DNA from: Sphingomonas phyllosphaerae FA2
GTDB taxonomy: Bacteria; Pseudomonadota; Alphaproteobacteria; Sphingomonadales; Sphingomonadaceae
Reading direction: 5' to 3'
Length of the DNA: 64,000 nucleotides
Assembly: GCF_000427645.1 (NCBI RefSeq)
Contig: NZ_KE386571.1
Location: 2,699,848-2,763,847 of the forward strand
Shown: piece by piece, positions 35,392 to 45,208 of the stretch
Layout of the letters: the number at the start of each line of letters is the position of its first letter
Position numbering within the stretch: position 1 is the first letter of the stretch
Translations under genes and position numbers: made by a program
Notes under the pieces: model-generated
Seen by the model: only the letters and a program-made list of their open reading frames with translations
Database searches by the model: none
Told to the model about the DNA's origin: nothing

Positions 35392-36512
35392 TCGCCCCGC
35401 CGCGTCCCGAGCGGTTCGCCTCGCTCGACATGTTCCGCGGCGCGACGATCTTCCTGATGATCGTCGTCAATACCGCGGGCGCGGGCCAGCCGTTCACGCA
35501 GCTCGTCCATGCCCCGTGGATCGGCTTCACGCTCGCCGATCTCGTCTACCCATCGTTCCTGTTCGCGGTCGGCAATGCGATGAGCTTCGCGCTGACCCGG
35601 CCGATGCCGGATGGTGTGTTCCTGCGGCGGATCTTCAAGCGGGCGGCGCTGATCTTCCTGCTCGGCTTCCTGATGTACTGGTACCCGTTCGTCACGCATG
35701 CGGCGGACGGCACGTGGTCGGTGAAGCCGTTCGCACAGACGCGCGTCACCGGCGTGCTGCAACGGATCGCGCTCTGCTATCTGCTCGCCGGATTGCTCGC
35801 ACGGTACCTGTCGCCACGCTGGCTGCTGGTTGCCGCGGTCGCACTGGTCGGCGCGCACTGGGCGATCCTCGCCGGCTTCAGCCCGCCGGGCGAGGCGTTC
35901 GGGCGTTATCGCAATGCCGGCACCCTGCTCGACCTGTGGCTGATCGGCCCCGAACATCTGTATCGGAAGGATCACGGGTTCGATCCCGAGGGGCTGCTCG
36001 GCACCCTGCCCGCCACTGCCAATGTCATCGCGGGGTACCTGGCGGGCGTGGCGATCCAGCGCTGGGGGAAGCATGCCGCGACGGTCGTGCGGATGGCGGC
36101 GATCGGCGCCGGTCTCGTCATCGCTGCGGTGCTGCTCGCGCCCGTGCTGCCAATCGCGAAGAAATTGTGGACCGGGCCGTTCGTCCTGCTGACCGTCGGG
36201 CTCGACATGATCCTGCTCGGCGGCGTGATCGGCGCGGTCGAGGTGAAGGGCGCGCGCATCGGGCGCGCGTTCCTGCAAATGCTCGGGCGCAATCCGCTGG
36301 CGATCTATCTGTTCTCGGAGCTGCTGGTCGTCACGATCGAGCTGATCCATGTCCGGCCCGGCGTCGGCCTGTATCGCTGGATCGGCGAGACATGGTTCCA
36401 GACGCTGGCGCCCGGGCCGGTGGGATCCTTGCTGTGCGCACTAGCCTATACTTTGGTGTGTTGCTGGTTCGGCCGCGCGCTCGATCGCAGGGGAATCATC
36501 CTGAAGGTGTGA
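35388..36512 (+). CDS. Membrane acyltransferase, HGSNAT-like (DUF5009/heparan-alpha-glucosaminide N-acetyltransferase type)
   Basis: 374 residues with about ten membrane segments. The opening RFASLDMFRGATIFLMIVVN and the HAPWIGFTLADLVYPSFLF block are family signatures; the His of HAPW is the likely catalytic residue by analogy with human HGSNAT. RVTGVLQRIALCYLLA and LLGTLPATANVIAGYLAG follow. In lysosomes HGSNAT acetylates terminal glucosamine so that NAGLU can cut it; here the homologues are adjacent with a four-base overlap. Whether the bacterial pair repeats that chemistry is inference. Confidence 0.87.
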   Translation: MIAPPRPERFASLDMFRGATIFLMIVVNTAGAGQPFTQLVHAPWIGFTLADLVYPSFLFAVGNAMSFALTRPMPDGVFLRRIFKRAALIFLLGFLMYWYPFVTHAADGTWSVKPFAQTRVTGVLQRIALCYLLAGLLARYLSPRWLLVAAVALVGAHWAILAGFSPPGEAFGRYRNAGTLLDLWLIGPEHLYRKDHGFDPEGLLGTLPATANVIAGYLAGVAIQRWGKHAATVVRMAAIGAGLVIAAVLLAPVLPIAKKLWTGPFVLLTVGLDMILLGGVIGAVEVKGARIGRAFLQMLGRNPLAIYLFSELLVVTIELIHVRPGVGLYRWIGETWFQTLAPGPVGSLLCALAYTLVCCWFGRALDRRGIILKV

Positions 36513-36526
36513 GCGCGCCAAAACGA

Positions 36527-36565
36527 GCGACGCTCGCCCCGGTCGAAAACCGGGACGGGCGTCGC
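36527..36565. terminator. Bidirectional hairpin between convergent genes
   Basis: 17-base arms (gcgacgctcgccccggt and accgggacgggcgtcgc, 15 of 17 positions paired) around a five-base loop. It lies in the 73-base gap between the plus-strand acyltransferase stop and the minus-strand TonB receptor stop. No long T run is present. Confidence 0.65.
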
Positions 36566-36585
36566 GACGTCTGTCAGGCGATGCG

Positions 36586-39036
36586 TCAGAACTTGATTGC
36601 ACCCTCCAGCCCGATCGTGCGCGGCGGGTTGAAGTTGGCGTAATCGCCGAGCACGCCGCCGTAGTTGAGCGACCCGTTGTTGTTCAACGACGGCGAAGAG
36701 TTGGCCGCGGAGCGACGATAGATGTGCGTCTCGTCGAACAGGTTGCGCACCCACAGCGACAGCGTCACCTTGGTGCCGGCATCGTTCAGCGGCAGATCGG
36801 CCAGTGCCAATCGGCCGTTGACGATGAAGCTGCTGTCGGTTTTCGTCGGCTCGTTCTGGAAGCTGTACATCGCATCCGAATAATTGCCGTCGATGTGGAA
36901 GCGTGCCTTCGCTTCGCCGATCGCCACCGGCAGCTCGTAGTCGAGCGACGCCGAAGCGGCATTGCGCGGCGTGAACACCACGAACACCTTGGTCAGCGCG
37001 TTGTTCTTGAACGGGTTCGCCGTCGCCGGCACGTCGGTGTAGGTATAGGCGTACGACCCGGTGAGCGTCAGCCCGTCGACCGGATTGATGGTCACGTCGG
37101 CTTCGACGCCGCGGATCTTCGACTTGCCCGGCGCATTGCGCGTTTCCTCGGTGTGGTTGCCGAAGGTCGGGCTGGCGGAGTTGGTGTCGACGTTGTCGAA
37201 GTCGATCTGCGTCCCGGTGCGATCCATAATGTAGCCGGCCAGGTTCAACCGGACATGCCGGTCGAGCAGGTCCATCTTCGACCCGACCTCGTACGACTTC
37301 ACCACTTCCGGCCCGAACGACGCGAACGTCTGCGAGCGCGAGTTGGCGCCGCCGGCGCGATAGCCGGTCGCATATTTGGCGTAGAGGTGGATGGTATCGC
37401 TGGCGTCGACCGCCGCGGTGACCATCGGATCGAAGCGGCTCTTGTCGAACGTGAACGGGAAGTTCGTCGTCTTGCCCTGCACCAAGAACAGCGTGCCCTC
37501 GCGCTTGTCCTTGGTGTAGCGGCCGCCGACCGTCAGGTGGAAGGCGTCGAACGCGTCAGGCGTGAAGGTGGCCTGTGCGAAGGCGGCATAGCTGTGCGCG
37601 TTGGCGCGGCTGCCGCGTTGCAGGAAGCGCGAACCGGGCGCCCAGCCCTGATTGCCGCTGGCGATCGTGCCGGTGACGATCGGGCTGAGGATGGTGTAGG
37701 CGGTGCCATCCGCATTCCACTGGTTGCTGCTGGGCGTCGCTGCCGTCTCTTCCGCCTTTTCGGTGTAGTAATAGAGGCCGGCGGTGTAATCGAGCTGCGG
37801 CACGCTGCCGACCGCCTGGAATTCCTGGCTGAACTGGTGCTGGTCCATCCACGACAGGCTGTAGCGGCTGAACTTTGCGTTCGGCAGGAACACGGTGCGG
37901 TGGCCGCCGCCCGAATTGTCCCACTGATCGGTGCTGACGCCGCGCCATGCGGTGATCGAGCGCAGCTCCAGCGACGGCGCCACTTCCCACTTGATCGTCG
38001 ACGACACGCCATGCGTGCGGTCGGTGCTCAGCTGCTGCGGCACGCCGATGTCGGCGCGCGTCATGCGACGATCACCCGCCACGACCACCAGCGGCGACAG
38101 CGGGGCGATCGTGTTCGCGGGCAGCTTGCCGGCGTTGGCGTTGATCTGCGCCAGCGTGGCGACCGTGTACTTGTTGGGATTGTAATTGACCAGCTGGCTG
38201 TAGAACGGCGTGTTCTCGTCCTTCGCCTGGTCATAGGCGACGGTCACCGACAAGCCCGGCGCCGGCTTCCACAGCGCAGTCGCGCGACCACCGACGCGGT
38301 TGTAATAGTTCCAGCCGTAGCTGCCCGGCAGCGGGTTGCTGACGGTTGCGTCCTGGTGCTGGCTGACGCCGTCGAACTTCAGCGAGATGTTCGCGAATTC
38401 GGGCAGGTTGACGTGGAACTGGCCGTTATAGGCGCCGAAGTTGCCGAAGCCGGCGGTCAACGTGCCGTCGAACTTGCCGGTCGGGGCGGCGGTGACGATC
38501 GACAGTGCGCCGCCTTCGGTGTTGCGACCGAACAGCGTGCCCTGCGGCCCGCGCAGCACCTCGATCCGCGCGACGTCGAACAGCGCGGCGTTCAGGCCCT
38601 GCGAACGGCCGAGATACACGCCGTCGACATAAACGCCGACGCCGGTGTCGCGCGCGGTCTGGTTCTGGTCGAACGGCACGATGCCGCGGATGCCGATCGT
38701 CAGCGCCGACTGGCGCGCCTCGAAGGTGGCGACGCGCAGCGACGGGATCGCGCCGTCACCCAGATCGAGCAGGCTCTGGACGTGGCGGTCCTTGATGATG
38801 ACGGGATCGATCACCGAGATGGCGATCGGGGTCTTCTGGAGGTTCGTCTCGCGGCGGGTGGCGGTGACGACGATGTCGGTCAGACCCTGCCCTTCCGAGG
38901 TGTCGGTCGCATCGGTCGCGGGATCGGCGGCGGCCGCGGGGGTGGCGGCCGGGGTTTCGGCGTGCGCGGCCAAAGGCAGCGTCAGTGCGGCAATTCCGGT
39001 GAGCAGACGCAGGCGCATCCGCGAAGCATTCGACAT
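36586..39036 (-). CDS. TonB-dependent outer-membrane receptor
   Basis: 816 residues: signal peptide (LLTGIAALTLPLAAHA), a TonB-box-like segment (LTDIVVTATRRETNLQ), plug domain (to about 190, with VGVYVDGVYLGRSQG and VLRGPQGTLFGRNTEGGAL) and a 22-strand-type barrel ending in aromatic F (IGLEGAIKF). It belongs to the large sphingomonad receptor group for siderophores or glycans; no ligand can be named. Convergent with the GH89/acyltransferase operon, it might import the glycan those enzymes process, but it is not in the same transcript. AGGGG lies nine bases before the ATG. Confidence 0.95.
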   Translation of the reverse strand: MSNASRMRLRLLTGIAALTLPLAAHAETPAATPAAAADPATDATDTSEGQGLTDIVVTATRRETNLQKTPIAISVIDPVIIKDRHVQSLLDLGDGAIPSLRVATFEARQSALTIGIRGIVPFDQNQTARDTGVGVYVDGVYLGRSQGLNAALFDVARIEVLRGPQGTLFGRNTEGGALSIVTAAPTGKFDGTLTAGFGNFGAYNGQFHVNLPEFANISLKFDGVSQHQDATVSNPLPGSYGWNYYNRVGGRATALWKPAPGLSVTVAYDQAKDENTPFYSQLVNYNPNKYTVATLAQINANAGKLPANTIAPLSPLVVVAGDRRMTRADIGVPQQLSTDRTHGVSSTIKWEVAPSLELRSITAWRGVSTDQWDNSGGGHRTVFLPNAKFSRYSLSWMDQHQFSQEFQAVGSVPQLDYTAGLYYYTEKAEETAATPSSNQWNADGTAYTILSPIVTGTIASGNQGWAPGSRFLQRGSRANAHSYAAFAQATFTPDAFDAFHLTVGGRYTKDKREGTLFLVQGKTTNFPFTFDKSRFDPMVTAAVDASDTIHLYAKYATGYRAGGANSRSQTFASFGPEVVKSYEVGSKMDLLDRHVRLNLAGYIMDRTGTQIDFDNVDTNSASPTFGNHTEETRNAPGKSKIRGVEADVTINPVDGLTLTGSYAYTYTDVPATANPFKNNALTKVFVVFTPRNAASASLDYELPVAIGEAKARFHIDGNYSDAMYSFQNEPTKTDSSFIVNGRLALADLPLNDAGTKVTLSLWVRNLFDETHIYRRSAANSSPSLNNNGSLNYGGVLGDYANFNPPRTIGLEGAIKF

Positions 39037-39188
39037 GTTGATTATCCCCTTTCGGCCAATCGGCCTGACGGGGCGCGTCTAATTTGATTCCACTGCAAGA
39101 TCGTGACGCAACGATGACAGCGAAATCCGATGCAATTTCACGCTGTTTTCATCTTCGCATCTTTACCAATATTGCCGCCCTAAACACG

Positions 39189-39229
39189 GAAAAGCAATCC
39201 ACCGGCGGGTAAACCGATGAATTGCTTTG
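39189..39229 (-). terminator. Hairpin after the efflux operon
   Basis: On the minus strand AAAGCAAT pairs with ATTGCTTT, with an inner CGG/CCG pairing and a short T run. It lies downstream of the outer-membrane factor gene and upstream of the TonB receptor, so it probably ends the efflux transcript. Confidence 0.55.
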
Positions 39230-39251
39230 TCGTTTGAATGATCCAGGCAGA

Positions 39252-40682
39252 TTATTGGGGCGGACTGATCCGACCGCCGACCGCCGCGAACAGTGCTACG
39301 GTGTCGGTCAGCCGCGCGGCGCGGGCCTGCACCAGTTGCGCACGCGCTTCGGCGTCGGCGGCGCTGGCGTTGAGGAGCGTCAGCGTGTCGATATCGCCCA
39401 GCGCCAGCCGCCGCCGCGCGAAGGTCAGCGCCTGGTTCGCGGCATTCGCGGCACGGGTCGCGGCGTCGAGCGCGACCGCGTCGGTGGACAGGCCGGTGAG
39501 CGCGTCGGACACGTCACCGAAGGCGGTCAGCACCGCGGTGCGATAGCCGGCCTTGGCACCGTCGAGCGCCGCCTCCGCTGCGCGCTGTTGATGGCGTAGC
39601 TGTCCGGCGTGGAACAGCGGCTGCGTCATCCCGCCGATCAGCGTCCAAAATGGGTTACCATTCTTGAACATATCGCCAAAGCGCTGCGCCGAGCCGCCGG
39701 CATTGGCGCTGAGCGTGATCGACGGCAGGCGCGCGGCGATCGCGGTCTGGACGTCGGCGCCAGCGCCTTCGAGCTGGGCGCGTGCCGCCTGCACGTCGGG
39801 GCGCTGCGCGACGAGGTCGGACGGGAGCACCGCTGGCAGTTGCGTCGGCAACGTCAACTGCGCGAGCGTCGGCAAGTCGGGCAAGGCATCGCCAGCCGCG
39901 CGACCGAGAAGCGTTGCAATCACAACGCGTTGATGCGCTTCCTGACGCACCAGCGCGGGGAGCGCGCCCTCGGCGGCGGCGAGCGCGGTCTGTTGGGTGA
40001 CCACATCGGCGGCACCGACCGCGCCCAATTTCTGGCGGAGTTGCAGGCGGTTGAGGATGTCGCGGTTGACCGTTACCGCCGTTCGCGCGGCGTCGAGCTG
40101 GTCGGCGAGCGCCGCGCGCTGGATCACCGCCTGCACCAAGTTACTGACAACGCTGGTTCTTGCCGCATCCAATCGGCTGCGCTGGACGGCGGCCTGGGCG
40201 CGGGCGGAGCGGAGGCGGCTGCGGGTGCCGCCGAAGGCGTCGAGGGTGTAGCTAACGTTCACCTGCGCGGTGTGCAGCGTGTACAATTGCTGGTTCTGGT
40301 TCGCGATTACCGGCGAGATCGCGTTCGATACCCTCGTCCTTTCAGCCTGATAGCTGGCATCGGCCTGTGGCAGCAGCGCACCGCCGGCGGCGCGCGCCTG
40401 CTCCGCGGCCTGCCGCAGGGAGGCGTCGGCGGTGGCGATGTCGTTGTTGTGGCGGAGCGCTTCGGTGACGAGACCATCGAGTTGCGGACTGGCAAATGCG
40501 GCCCACCATCCCGCCGGGGACGCGGACGACCCCGAAAATACCTGCCCCGGGCCGCTGTCGGGCGCAATCGGGGCGGGCGTGGTGGCGGCCGGTAGCGCGA
40601 TATGCGCATCCAGATCACGCGGGCCGACGGTGCACGCCGAAATCGCGGTGCAGCCAAGCAGCAGGGCGAGCGTGCGGGTCAT
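39252..40682 (-). CDS. RND efflux outer-membrane factor lipoprotein (NodT family)
   Basis: 476 residues. The signal with lipobox (AISAC, Cys at about 17) is followed by the two TolC/OEP repeats (VNVSYTLDAFGGTRSRLRSA in the first half, MTQPLFHAGQLRHQQRAAEA in the second), each with long helices for the periplasmic tunnel. It forms the outer-membrane exit duct of the tripartite pump with the adaptor and RND gene upstream. Its start overlaps the end of the RND gene by four bases. Confidence 0.93.
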   Translation of the reverse strand: MTRTLALLLGCTAISACTVGPRDLDAHIALPAATTPAPIAPDSGPGQVFSGSSASPAGWWAAFASPQLDGLVTEALRHNNDIATADASLRQAAEQARAAGGALLPQADASYQAERTRVSNAISPVIANQNQQLYTLHTAQVNVSYTLDAFGGTRSRLRSARAQAAVQRSRLDAARTSVVSNLVQAVIQRAALADQLDAARTAVTVNRDILNRLQLRQKLGAVGAADVVTQQTALAAAEGALPALVRQEAHQRVVIATLLGRAAGDALPDLPTLAQLTLPTQLPAVLPSDLVAQRPDVQAARAQLEGAGADVQTAIAARLPSITLSANAGGSAQRFGDMFKNGNPFWTLIGGMTQPLFHAGQLRHQQRAAEAALDGAKAGYRTAVLTAFGDVSDALTGLSTDAVALDAATRAANAANQALTFARRRLALGDIDTLTLLNASAADAEARAQLVQARAARLTDTVALFAAVGGRISPPQ

Positions 40683-43600
40683 GCGATCACCTCCGATCCG
40701 CCGTCATGGTGGTGGCCGACGTCGCGGCCATGCGCGCCGCGATCAGCGGGGGCGACGCGTTTCGAGAAGCGGTCGATCAGCACCGGCAGGATCAGCAGGA
40801 TAAGCACCGGCGCCAGCGTCATCCCGCCGACCACGACCAGCGCGAGCGGCTTCTGCACCTGGCTGCCGATCCCGTGCGACATCGCGGCGGGGAGCAGACC
40901 GATCGCCGCGACCAGGCAGGTCATCACCACCGGGCGCAGCGAGTGGCGGACGGTCGTCGCGATCGCCCCCGCCCGGTCGACGCCTTCATCGATCGCATTG
41001 TTGAAGGTGGTGACGACGAGAATGCCGTCCATCACCGCGATCCCGAACAGCGCCACGAAGCCGATCGCCGCCGAGATGCTGAACGCGGTGCCGGTCAGCG
41101 CCAGCGCCAGCACCCCGCCGACCACCGCGAGCGGGATCGCGGCGAAAGCGAGCAGGCTGTCGCGGATCGACCCGAAATTGGCGTAGAGCAAGAGCAGCAT
41201 CAGCAGCAAGCTGATCGGCACGACGATCTCAAGCCGCGCGATCGCATTGTTGAGATTGTCCAGCTCCCCCGCCCATTCGAGATGATAGCCAGCGGGCAGA
41301 TGCACCTCGCGCTGGATCCGCGCGCGCGCCTCATCGACCGCGCCGCCCAGATCGCGGCCGCGGACCGAGAATTTGATCGGGATGTAGCGTTCCTGATGCT
41401 CGCGATAGATGAACGACGCACCCGAGGTCAGGCGGACGTTCGCCACCTCGGCCAGCGGCACCTGAATCGTCTGCGCGCTGCCGTCGAGCGCGGGTGCGCC
41501 GATCGTGATCCGGCGCAACGCCTCCAGCGAGTCACGCTGTTCGGATTTCAGCCGCACGACGATCGGGAAGTGGCGGTCGGTGCCGGCCTCATAGAGATCG
41601 GCGGCGGTGCTGCCGCCGATCGCCGCGGCAACGACGCCGTTCACGTCGTCGGGCGTCAGCCCGTAGCGCGCGGCGCGGGCGCGATCGACGTCGATGCGGA
41701 CGGTCGGCTGGCCGAGCGACTGGAAGACGCCGAGATCCTCGATCCCGCGCACCTTGCCCATCTGATCCTTGATCTGGTTGGCGTATTTTTCGAGCGTCGG
41801 CAGATCGGGGCCGAACAGCTTGATCGAGTTCGCGCCCTTCACCCCCGAGGCGGCTTCCTCGACGTTATCCTCGATGATCTGCGAGAAGGAGAAATCGACG
41901 CCGGGATATTTGGCGCTGAGCCGCTTCGACAACTCGTCGATCAGCTTCTCTTTGGTCATGCCCGACGGCCATTCGTCGGCGGGCTTGAGCGGCACGAAGA
42001 ATTCGGCGTTGAAGAAGCCGGTCGCGTCGGTGCCGTCGTCGGGGCGGCCATGCGCGGAGAGCACCGCGGTCGCCTCGGGATATTGCGCGATGATCCGCCG
42101 GATGCCGTTGACGGTCGGCTCGCCCGCCTCGAGGCTGATCGACGCCGGCAAGGTGGCGCGAATGTACATATTGCCTTCCTCCAGATGCGGGAGGAATTCG
42201 ATGCCGAGCGAACGCACCCCGACCATCGCGACCAGCAGCAGCAGCACGCCGCCGCCGAGCGCGAGCACGCGGTTGCCGAGCGCGAAGGCGGCGGCGGGTT
42301 CGTAGACGCGGCGCAGCTTGCCGACGATGAACGTCTCCACCTCCGACAATTTGTCCGGCAGCAGCAAGGTCGCCAGCACGGGCGCGACCGTGAAGGTCGC
42401 GAGCAGCCCGCCGGTGATCGCATAGGCATAGGTCTTGGCCATCGGGCCGAAGATGTGCCCCTCGACCCCGGTCAGCGTGAACAGCGGCAGGAAGCTGGCG
42501 ATGATGATCGCGGCGGCGAAGAAGATGCCGCGGCTGACCTCGCTCGACGCACCCAGCACCGCCGAGAAGCGGCTGGCGAGCGAATAATGCCCCTTGCCGC
42601 TTTCGACGTTCGCCGATCGCTCGACCATGTGGCGGAAGATATTCTCGACCATGATCACGCAGGCGTCGACGACGAGGCCGAAGTCGAGCGCGCCGACCGA
42701 CAACAGGTTCGCGCTTTCGCCCTGCAACACGAGGATCAGGATCGCGAAGGCGAGCGCGAACGGGATCGTCGCCGCGACGATGATCGCGCTGCGCAAATTG
42801 CCGAGGAACAGCCATTGCAGCGCAAAGATCAGCAGGATGCCGACCACCATGTTTTCGAGCACGGTGTGGATCGTCAGCTTGATGAGATCCGAACGGTCGT
42901 AGATCCGCTCAAGGTGGACGCCCGGGGGCAGGACGCCCGAATCGTTGATCTCGGCGACTTCCTTCTGGACGCGCTCGATCGTCGGCATCGACTGCGCCCC
43001 GCGCTGCATCAGCACGATGCCCTGCACGATATCGTCCTGATCGTTGTAACCGGCGATGCCGAGCCGCGGCGTGTTGCCGATCGTGACCTTCGCCACGTCC
43101 TTCAGCAGCACTGGCTGCCCGCCGGCGGTGCCGACCAGCACGTTCTCGATCCCTGACGGCGACTGGATCAGCCCGACGCCGCGGACGATCGCGGCCTGTG
43201 CGCCGAAGTTGATCGTCTGCCCGCCGACGTTGCCGTCGCTCTTGGCGATCGCCTGCAACACCTGGTTGACGGTGACGCCGTGCGCGGAGAGGCGGTCGTT
43301 GTCGATCACCACGTCATAGGCGCGCAGCTTGCCGCCCCAGCCGGTGACGTCGATCACGCCGGGGATGCGCTTGAAGCGGCGTTGCAGCACCCAATCCTGC
43401 AACGTCTTGAGGTCCATGACCGAATAGCCCTTGGGCGCGGCGATCCGGTAGCGATAGATTTCCCCGACCGGGCTGGTCGGCGACAGCGTCGGCTGCGCGC
43501 CGCCGGTCAGCGGCGGCAGCTGCGACAGGCGGTTGATGACCTGCTGCCGCGCCTGTTCGTTGGTGTAATCGTAGCTGAACTGGATCTTGATGTCCGACAG

Positions 43601-43864
43601 GCCGAACAGGCTGATCGCGCGGATCGCGGTCAGATGCGGGATGCCCGCCATCTGCACCTCGATCGGGATGGTGACGTTGCGCTCCATCTCCTCGGCGGAC
43701 AGGCCCTGCGTCTGGGTGATGACCTCCACCATCGGTGGGACGGGATCGGGATAGGCCTCGATATTAAGGTTCAGGAAGCCGATGACGCCCGCCACCAGCA
43801 TGGTGACGAAGACGCCGACGATCAGCAGCCGCTGACGCAGCGCGAATCCTACGATGCGGTTCAC
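40679..43864 (-). CDS. Heavy-metal-type RND efflux transporter (CusA/CzcA family)
   Basis: 1061 residues with the RND pattern of twelve membrane segments and two large periplasmic loops. The HME signature DFGLVVDACVIMVENIFRH in segment 4 carries the proton-relay Asp. LEEGNMYIRATLPASIS and GIEFLPHLEEG match metal-efflux members rather than drug pumps. Metal choice (Cu/Ag or Zn/Co/Cd) cannot be decided; no methionine-triplet was checked structurally. The start is the GTG at 43864, overlapping the adaptor TGA; the longer open frame upstream is antisense noise. Middle gene of the adaptor-pump-duct operon. Confidence 0.95.
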   Translation of the reverse strand: MNRIVGFALRQRLLIVGVFVTMLVAGVIGFLNLNIEAYPDPVPPMVEVITQTQGLSAEEMERNVTIPIEVQMAGIPHLTAIRAISLFGLSDIKIQFSYDYTNEQARQQVINRLSQLPPLTGGAQPTLSPTSPVGEIYRYRIAAPKGYSVMDLKTLQDWVLQRRFKRIPGVIDVTGWGGKLRAYDVVIDNDRLSAHGVTVNQVLQAIAKSDGNVGGQTINFGAQAAIVRGVGLIQSPSGIENVLVGTAGGQPVLLKDVAKVTIGNTPRLGIAGYNDQDDIVQGIVLMQRGAQSMPTIERVQKEVAEINDSGVLPPGVHLERIYDRSDLIKLTIHTVLENMVVGILLIFALQWLFLGNLRSAIIVAATIPFALAFAILILVLQGESANLLSVGALDFGLVVDACVIMVENIFRHMVERSANVESGKGHYSLASRFSAVLGASSEVSRGIFFAAAIIIASFLPLFTLTGVEGHIFGPMAKTYAYAITGGLLATFTVAPVLATLLLPDKLSEVETFIVGKLRRVYEPAAAFALGNRVLALGGGVLLLLVAMVGVRSLGIEFLPHLEEGNMYIRATLPASISLEAGEPTVNGIRRIIAQYPEATAVLSAHGRPDDGTDATGFFNAEFFVPLKPADEWPSGMTKEKLIDELSKRLSAKYPGVDFSFSQIIEDNVEEAASGVKGANSIKLFGPDLPTLEKYANQIKDQMGKVRGIEDLGVFQSLGQPTVRIDVDRARAARYGLTPDDVNGVVAAAIGGSTAADLYEAGTDRHFPIVVRLKSEQRDSLEALRRITIGAPALDGSAQTIQVPLAEVANVRLTSGASFIYREHQERYIPIKFSVRGRDLGGAVDEARARIQREVHLPAGYHLEWAGELDNLNNAIARLEIVVPISLLLMLLLLYANFGSIRDSLLAFAAIPLAVVGGVLALALTGTAFSISAAIGFVALFGIAVMDGILVVTTFNNAIDEGVDRAGAIATTVRHSLRPVVMTCLVAAIGLLPAAMSHGIGSQVQKPLALVVVGGMTLAPVLILLILPVLIDRFSKRVAPADRGAHGRDVGHHHDGGSEVIA

Positions 43865-45123
43865 TCGCCCAGCCCCGCTTCGTTGACGAACAGCGCACCG
43901 GCGGTGACGATCCGCTCGCCGGGGGCGAGCCCCTTGACGATCGCGACCTGCCCGTCCTGGCTGTCGCCGGTGACGACGTCGCGCGAGGCGAGCACGCCGT
44001 GCGGCTGGACGACCCAGACGCGTGCCTGTTCGCCCTCGTGGATCACCGCGGCGGCGGGGACGCGCATCTCGGCGCCCGCGCTGGCGCGGCGGATCGCGAA
44101 GCTGGCGAACATCTGCGGCTTGAGCGCGCCGCCGGGATTGGCGATCGCGGCGCGCACCGGCAGGCGGTGCGTGACCGGATCGAGCGCTGCGCCGACCAGA
44201 TCGATCCGTGCGCTGAACGTGCGGCCCGGCAGCGCCGGGGTGGTGACGGTGGCGGCATCGCCGACATGGATCGATTCCGCATCGCCCTCCGCGACCTGCG
44301 CGACCAGCCAGACGCGCGACGGATCGGTGATCGTCATCACCGGCTTGTCGCCGCCCTGCCCGACATATTGCCCGGCGGACACGTCGCGCGAGGCGATCAG
44401 CCCGCTGATCGGCGCGTGGAGTGTGGTGACGTCGTGGATGCCCGCAACTTCGCTGACATTTTCCAGCCGGCGGATTTCGGCGGGCGACTTGCCGAGCACC
44501 GCCAGCTTGTCGCGCGCCGCGCCCAGCGAGGCGGCGGCGGTGCGCGCGCTGGCCTGTGCGGCGGCGAGATCGACCTGCGCCTGCTGATAATCCTTCAGCG
44601 CACCACCGGCGGTTTCGTAGATCTGCTTCTGCCGATCCGCCGCGCGCTGCGCCGCGACCAGCTGCGCCTGCGCGTTCTGATAGGCGGCGCGCGCGGCGAA
44701 CAGCCCGCTGCGCGCGTCGACGAAATCGCCGGTGCGCACCAGCATCAGCGGCTGGCCCTGCGCGACGCGCTCGCCGGCCTCGACCAACACCTTCACGACC
44801 TGACCCGCATAGGGCATCAGGACGGGCGTGCTGCGGTCGCCGTCGACGGTGATCGCGCCGCTCGCCAGCAATTGCTCGGCCGACGACCCTTCGCCGACGC
44901 GCATCGTCTGCAGCCCGGCGAGCTGCGTCGGCGTCGGGCGGAAGGTGCCGGGCGGCGGCGGGGGCGGCGGCGCCTCTTCCTTGTGCGTCCATTTGCCGAT
45001 CAGCGTGACGAGCAGCACCACGCCGACCAAGGCGGCGGCGGCGATCGCCAGCCAGCGCCACTGCGCCGGGCGCGACAGGCGGTTCGCGGGGGGAAGCGGA
45101 ACGGATTCGTCGGCTGCGTGCAT
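43861..45123 (-). CDS. RND efflux periplasmic adaptor subunit (HlyD/CusB type)
   Basis: 420 residues anchored by one N-terminal membrane segment (about 22-42), then a proline-rich linker (EEAPPPPPPPGTF). The lipoyl-like half motifs (PYAGQVVKVLVEAGERVAQG and LHAPISGLIASRDVSAGQYV) flank a long alpha-hairpin. Beta-barrel and membrane-proximal domains end at FVNEAGLGE. The ATG at 45123 is chosen because the in-frame upstream codons cross the promoter region. It is divergent from the two-component genes with 85 bases between. Confidence 0.92.
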   Translation of the reverse strand: MHAADESVPLPPANRLSRPAQWRWLAIAAAALVGVVLLVTLIGKWTHKEEAPPPPPPPGTFRPTPTQLAGLQTMRVGEGSSAEQLLASGAITVDGDRSTPVLMPYAGQVVKVLVEAGERVAQGQPLMLVRTGDFVDARSGLFAARAAYQNAQAQLVAAQRAADRQKQIYETAGGALKDYQQAQVDLAAAQASARTAAASLGAARDKLAVLGKSPAEIRRLENVSEVAGIHDVTTLHAPISGLIASRDVSAGQYVGQGGDKPVMTITDPSRVWLVAQVAEGDAESIHVGDAATVTTPALPGRTFSARIDLVGAALDPVTHRLPVRAAIANPGGALKPQMFASFAIRRASAGAEMRVPAAAVIHEGEQARVWVVQPHGVLASRDVVTGDSQDGQVAIVKGLAPGERIVTAGALFVNEAGLGE

Positions 45124-45208
45124 GATCGACTCTGCGTACGGTGAACCGTAAGGCGCGTAGCGAGGCCGGCTTACATGTACCTGACGATTGCTGCGCTGCG
45201 GGGGAATC
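45124..45208. promoter_or_regulatory. Divergent promoter region of efflux operon and its two-component genes
   Basis: 85-base gap separating the adaptor start (minus) from the response regulator start (plus). In Cus-type systems the regulator binds here to switch on both units. I see no unambiguous operator palindrome. Confidence 0.4.

Noticed and set aside
36724..39087. Long plus-strand open frame opposite the TonB receptor
   Set aside because: Shadow frame; the receptor plug and barrel motifs are intact on minus.
40496..43156. Long plus-strand open frame opposite the RND pump
   Set aside because: Low-complexity His/Arg/Asp-rich translation, antisense to a clear RND transporter.
43865..45061. 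Upstream extension of the RND pump frame
   Set aside because: It overlaps the adaptor gene out of frame and is arginine/alanine-rich noise; the GTG at 43864 fits the family N-terminus.
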